Shown: in pieces, positions 5,791-6,830 of the stretch
Numbering within the stretch: position 1 is the stretch's first letter
Layout: every line of letters starts with the position of its first letter
Assembly: GCA_001781275.1 (NCBI GenBank)
Contig: MFLH01000016.1
Location: forward strand, 1 to 6,830
DNA length: 6,830 nt
Direction of reading: 5' to 3'
Origin: Candidatus Kaiserbacteria bacterium RIFCSPHIGHO2_02_FULL_54_11b
GTDB lineage: Bacteria > Patescibacteriota > Minisyncoccia > Phycocordibacterales > UBA2100
Notes under the pieces: model-generated
Databases searched by the model: none
Seen by the model: only the letters and a program-made list of their open reading frames with translations
Told to the model about the DNA's origin: nothing
Translations under genes and position numbers: made by a program

Positions 5791-6720
5791 CTATACCTCC
5801 TCCTGCACTATGTAAATCGGCCGTTTTTTCGCCTCGTCGAATATTTTGCCGATGTACAGAGCCATGACGCCGAGCATCGTGGAGAGGAGCCCGAAGATGA
5901 ACCAGAGCGAGCCGATAAGGAGCCCGAACGGTTCCTCCGTACCTGCAATGAGGGTGCGCACAATAATGATGAAAAGATACGCGCCTGAGATCGCCGTGAC
6001 GATGACGCCGAATTTGATGATGAGACGCAGGGGCTTTTCCGTATACGCGAGTATGATATCCGTCGCGAGACTGAGCAGCTTTCGGAGCGAATATCCGGAT
6101 GCGCCGCCCTTCCGCTTCGCGTGTTGGACGGGTATGGTTGCAGTACGGAAGCCGACCCAGCGCACCATAACGGAAAAATAGCGCATGTGGTCTTGCAGCG
6201 AAAGGATCGCCTCGATAACGCGTCGATGATAGATGCCAAAATTGGCGAGCGTGGGATCCTGATAGGTACCCGAGAGATAGCTTAACGTCGCATAGAACAC
6301 CTGCGATACGAACGAGCGGAGACGGCTATCATGCCGCGTCTGCCGTGATCCTATCACCGCGAAGTATCCTTCCTTCGCCTTCGCGTACATTTGCTCGATC
6401 TCTTCCGGCTGGTCTTGTAGATCGCAATCCATAACCACAACCCACTCGCCTCGCGAAGCCTGCAATCCGGCGGTAATAGCCGGATACTGGCCGAAGTTGC
6501 GTGAGAGATTAAGTCCGCGGACCCGTTTGTCCCTTGCGGAGAGCTCCCGTATCACCTGCCACGCGTTGTCGGGGCTCGCGTCGTTGACGAGGATGAGTTC
6601 GAACGAGGGCGTAATCTTTTCTACCGTCGCAACTATGCGCTGATGTAGTTCCCGCAAAGCATTGTCAGAACCATAGACAGGGACGACGACCGATATTTCG
6701 GGGTGGTCGGCGTTCTTCAT
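5791..6720 (-). CDS. Family 2 glycosyltransferase, GtrB/ArnC/DPM1-like, membrane-anchored
   Basis: This 309-residue protein has an N-terminal GT-A domain beginning ISVVVPVYGSDN (9-20), with VNDASPDN (45-52) and a metal-binding D98-C-D100 in the DCDLQDQPE motif (98-106). KRKGGASGYS (202-211) matches the conserved basic loop of polyprenyl-phosphate glycosyltransferases. Two strongly hydrophobic segments, about 231-256 and 264-290, are the expected C-terminal membrane helices. They are followed by a basic cytoplasmic tail. Relatives transfer a sugar from a nucleotide donor to undecaprenyl or dolichyl phosphate at the cytoplasmic face of the membrane, providing the donor for a flippase and later glycan decoration. 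Heading the deoxysugar genes, it may load this or another sugar onto a lipid carrier; the donor cannot be read from sequence. AGGA at 6729-6732, 8 bases before the ATG, supports the start. Confidence 0.93.
   Translation of the reverse strand: MKNADHPEISVVVPVYGSDNALRELHQRIVATVEKITPSFELILVNDASPDNAWQVIRELSARDKRVRGLNLSRNFGQYPAITAGLQASRGEWVVVMDCDLQDQPEEIEQMYAKAKEGYFAVIGSRQTRHDSRLRSFVSQVFYATLSYLSGTYQDPTLANFGIYHRRVIEAILSLQDHMRYFSVMVRWVGFRTATIPVQHAKRKGGASGYSLRKLLSLATDIILAYTEKPLRLIIKFGVIVTAISGAYLFIIIVRTLIAGTEEPFGLLIGSLWFIFGLLSTMLGVMALYIGKIFDEAKKRPIYIVQEEV
5796..5803 (-). promoter_or_regulatory. Strong Shine-Dalgarno sequence ahead of rmlB
   Basis: GGAGGAGG on the minus strand is formed by the last sense codons of the family 2 glycosyltransferase. 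It is the strongest Shine-Dalgarno match noticed in the window. It lies 6 bases before an ATG at 5789 that is out of frame with rmlB, and 17 bases before the rmlB ATG at 5778, which is unusually far. Which start it serves is uncertain. Confidence 0.55.
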
Positions 6721-6728
6721 GCCAAGTA

Positions 6729-6732
6729 TCCT
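6729..6732 (-). promoter_or_regulatory. Ribosome binding site of the family 2 glycosyltransferase
   Basis: AGGA on the minus strand lies 8 bases before the ATG at 6720 and overlaps the TAG of the upstream gene. It supports the chosen start and suggests coupled translation of the two glycosyltransferases. Confidence 0.6.
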
Positions 6733-6830
6733 ACCACGTCTGCACCTTCAGAAAAGCCAATATCCGCTCCGCGCGCTTGGTCCATGTGTAGTCGGGAAGG
6801 AGTGCGCGAGCAGCACCAGCGCGGCGGGTA
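6731..6830 (-). CDS. C-terminal end of a probable GT4-type glycosyltransferase (partial)
   Basis: The minus frame is open from the window edge to a TAG at 6733-6731, encoding the last 32 whole residues. LLPDYTWTKRAERILAFL is a typical ending for GT-B family 4 glycosyltransferases, where a short loop leads into YTWexxAxxll and a final helix packs back on the N-terminal domain. The catalytic part lies outside the window. It ends 10 bases before the next start and its stop codon overlaps the AGGA ribosome binding site of the family 2 enzyme, so the two are probably co-transcribed. The family is inferred from the ending alone. Confidence 0.7.
   Translation of the reverse strand, partial: TRRAGAARALLPDYTWTKRAERILAFLKVQTW

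Overview
The window is a compact bacterial sugar-nucleotide gene cluster. Every complete gene lies on the minus strand, so transcription runs from high to low coordinates. No taxonomic marker is present. Base composition looks slightly above half G+C, and the genes are packed with gaps of 10, 12 and 23 bases or 4-base ATGA overlaps. The host could be a streamlined, possibly uncultivated bacterium, but this is a guess: nothing here resembles an actinomycete antibiotic cluster in neighbours or composition, and no phylum can be assigned.

Layout in transcription order: the last 33 codons of a probable glycosyltransferase (6830-6731); a membrane-anchored family 2 glycosyltransferase of the GtrB/ArnC/DPM1 type (6720-5791); rmlB, dTDP-glucose 4,6-dehydratase (5778-4687); rmlA, glucose-1-phosphate thymidylyltransferase (4663-3947); an RmlD-like SDR reductase (3950-3096); a TylC3/EvaC/TcaB9-type sugar C-methyltransferase (3099-1870); a half-length NDP-hexose 2,3-dehydratase (1873-1163); and a Gfo/Idh/MocA oxidoreductase (1166-168). 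On the plus strand, positions 1-171 hold the 3' end of an unrelated convergent gene whose stop codon shares a CTAG with the last operon gene. No stretch longer than 300 bases lacks a gene, and no tRNA, rRNA, CRISPR array or insertion sequence was seen.

Read together, the enzymes make a coherent pathway. RmlA charges glucose-1-phosphate to dTDP-glucose and RmlB makes dTDP-4-keto-6-deoxyglucose. The 2,3-dehydratase removes the C2 hydroxyl and the Gfo/Idh/MocA enzyme reduces the resulting C3 ketone. The methyltransferase adds a methyl branch at C3, and the RmlD-like reductase reduces C4. The predicted product is a dTDP-2,6-dideoxy-3-C-methylhexose (mycarose or evermicose type). No RmlC-type epimerase is visible, so a D-configured sugar is expected unless one is encoded elsewhere. 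The adjacent glycosyltransferases suggest the sugar decorates a cell-surface glycan.

The points most worth a second look are the single-domain 2,3-dehydratase (characterised members carry two fused copies of this domain), a perfect 24-base palindrome inside that gene's 3' tail just before the next start codon, and an out-of-frame ATG with a well-placed ribosome binding site just ahead of rmlB.
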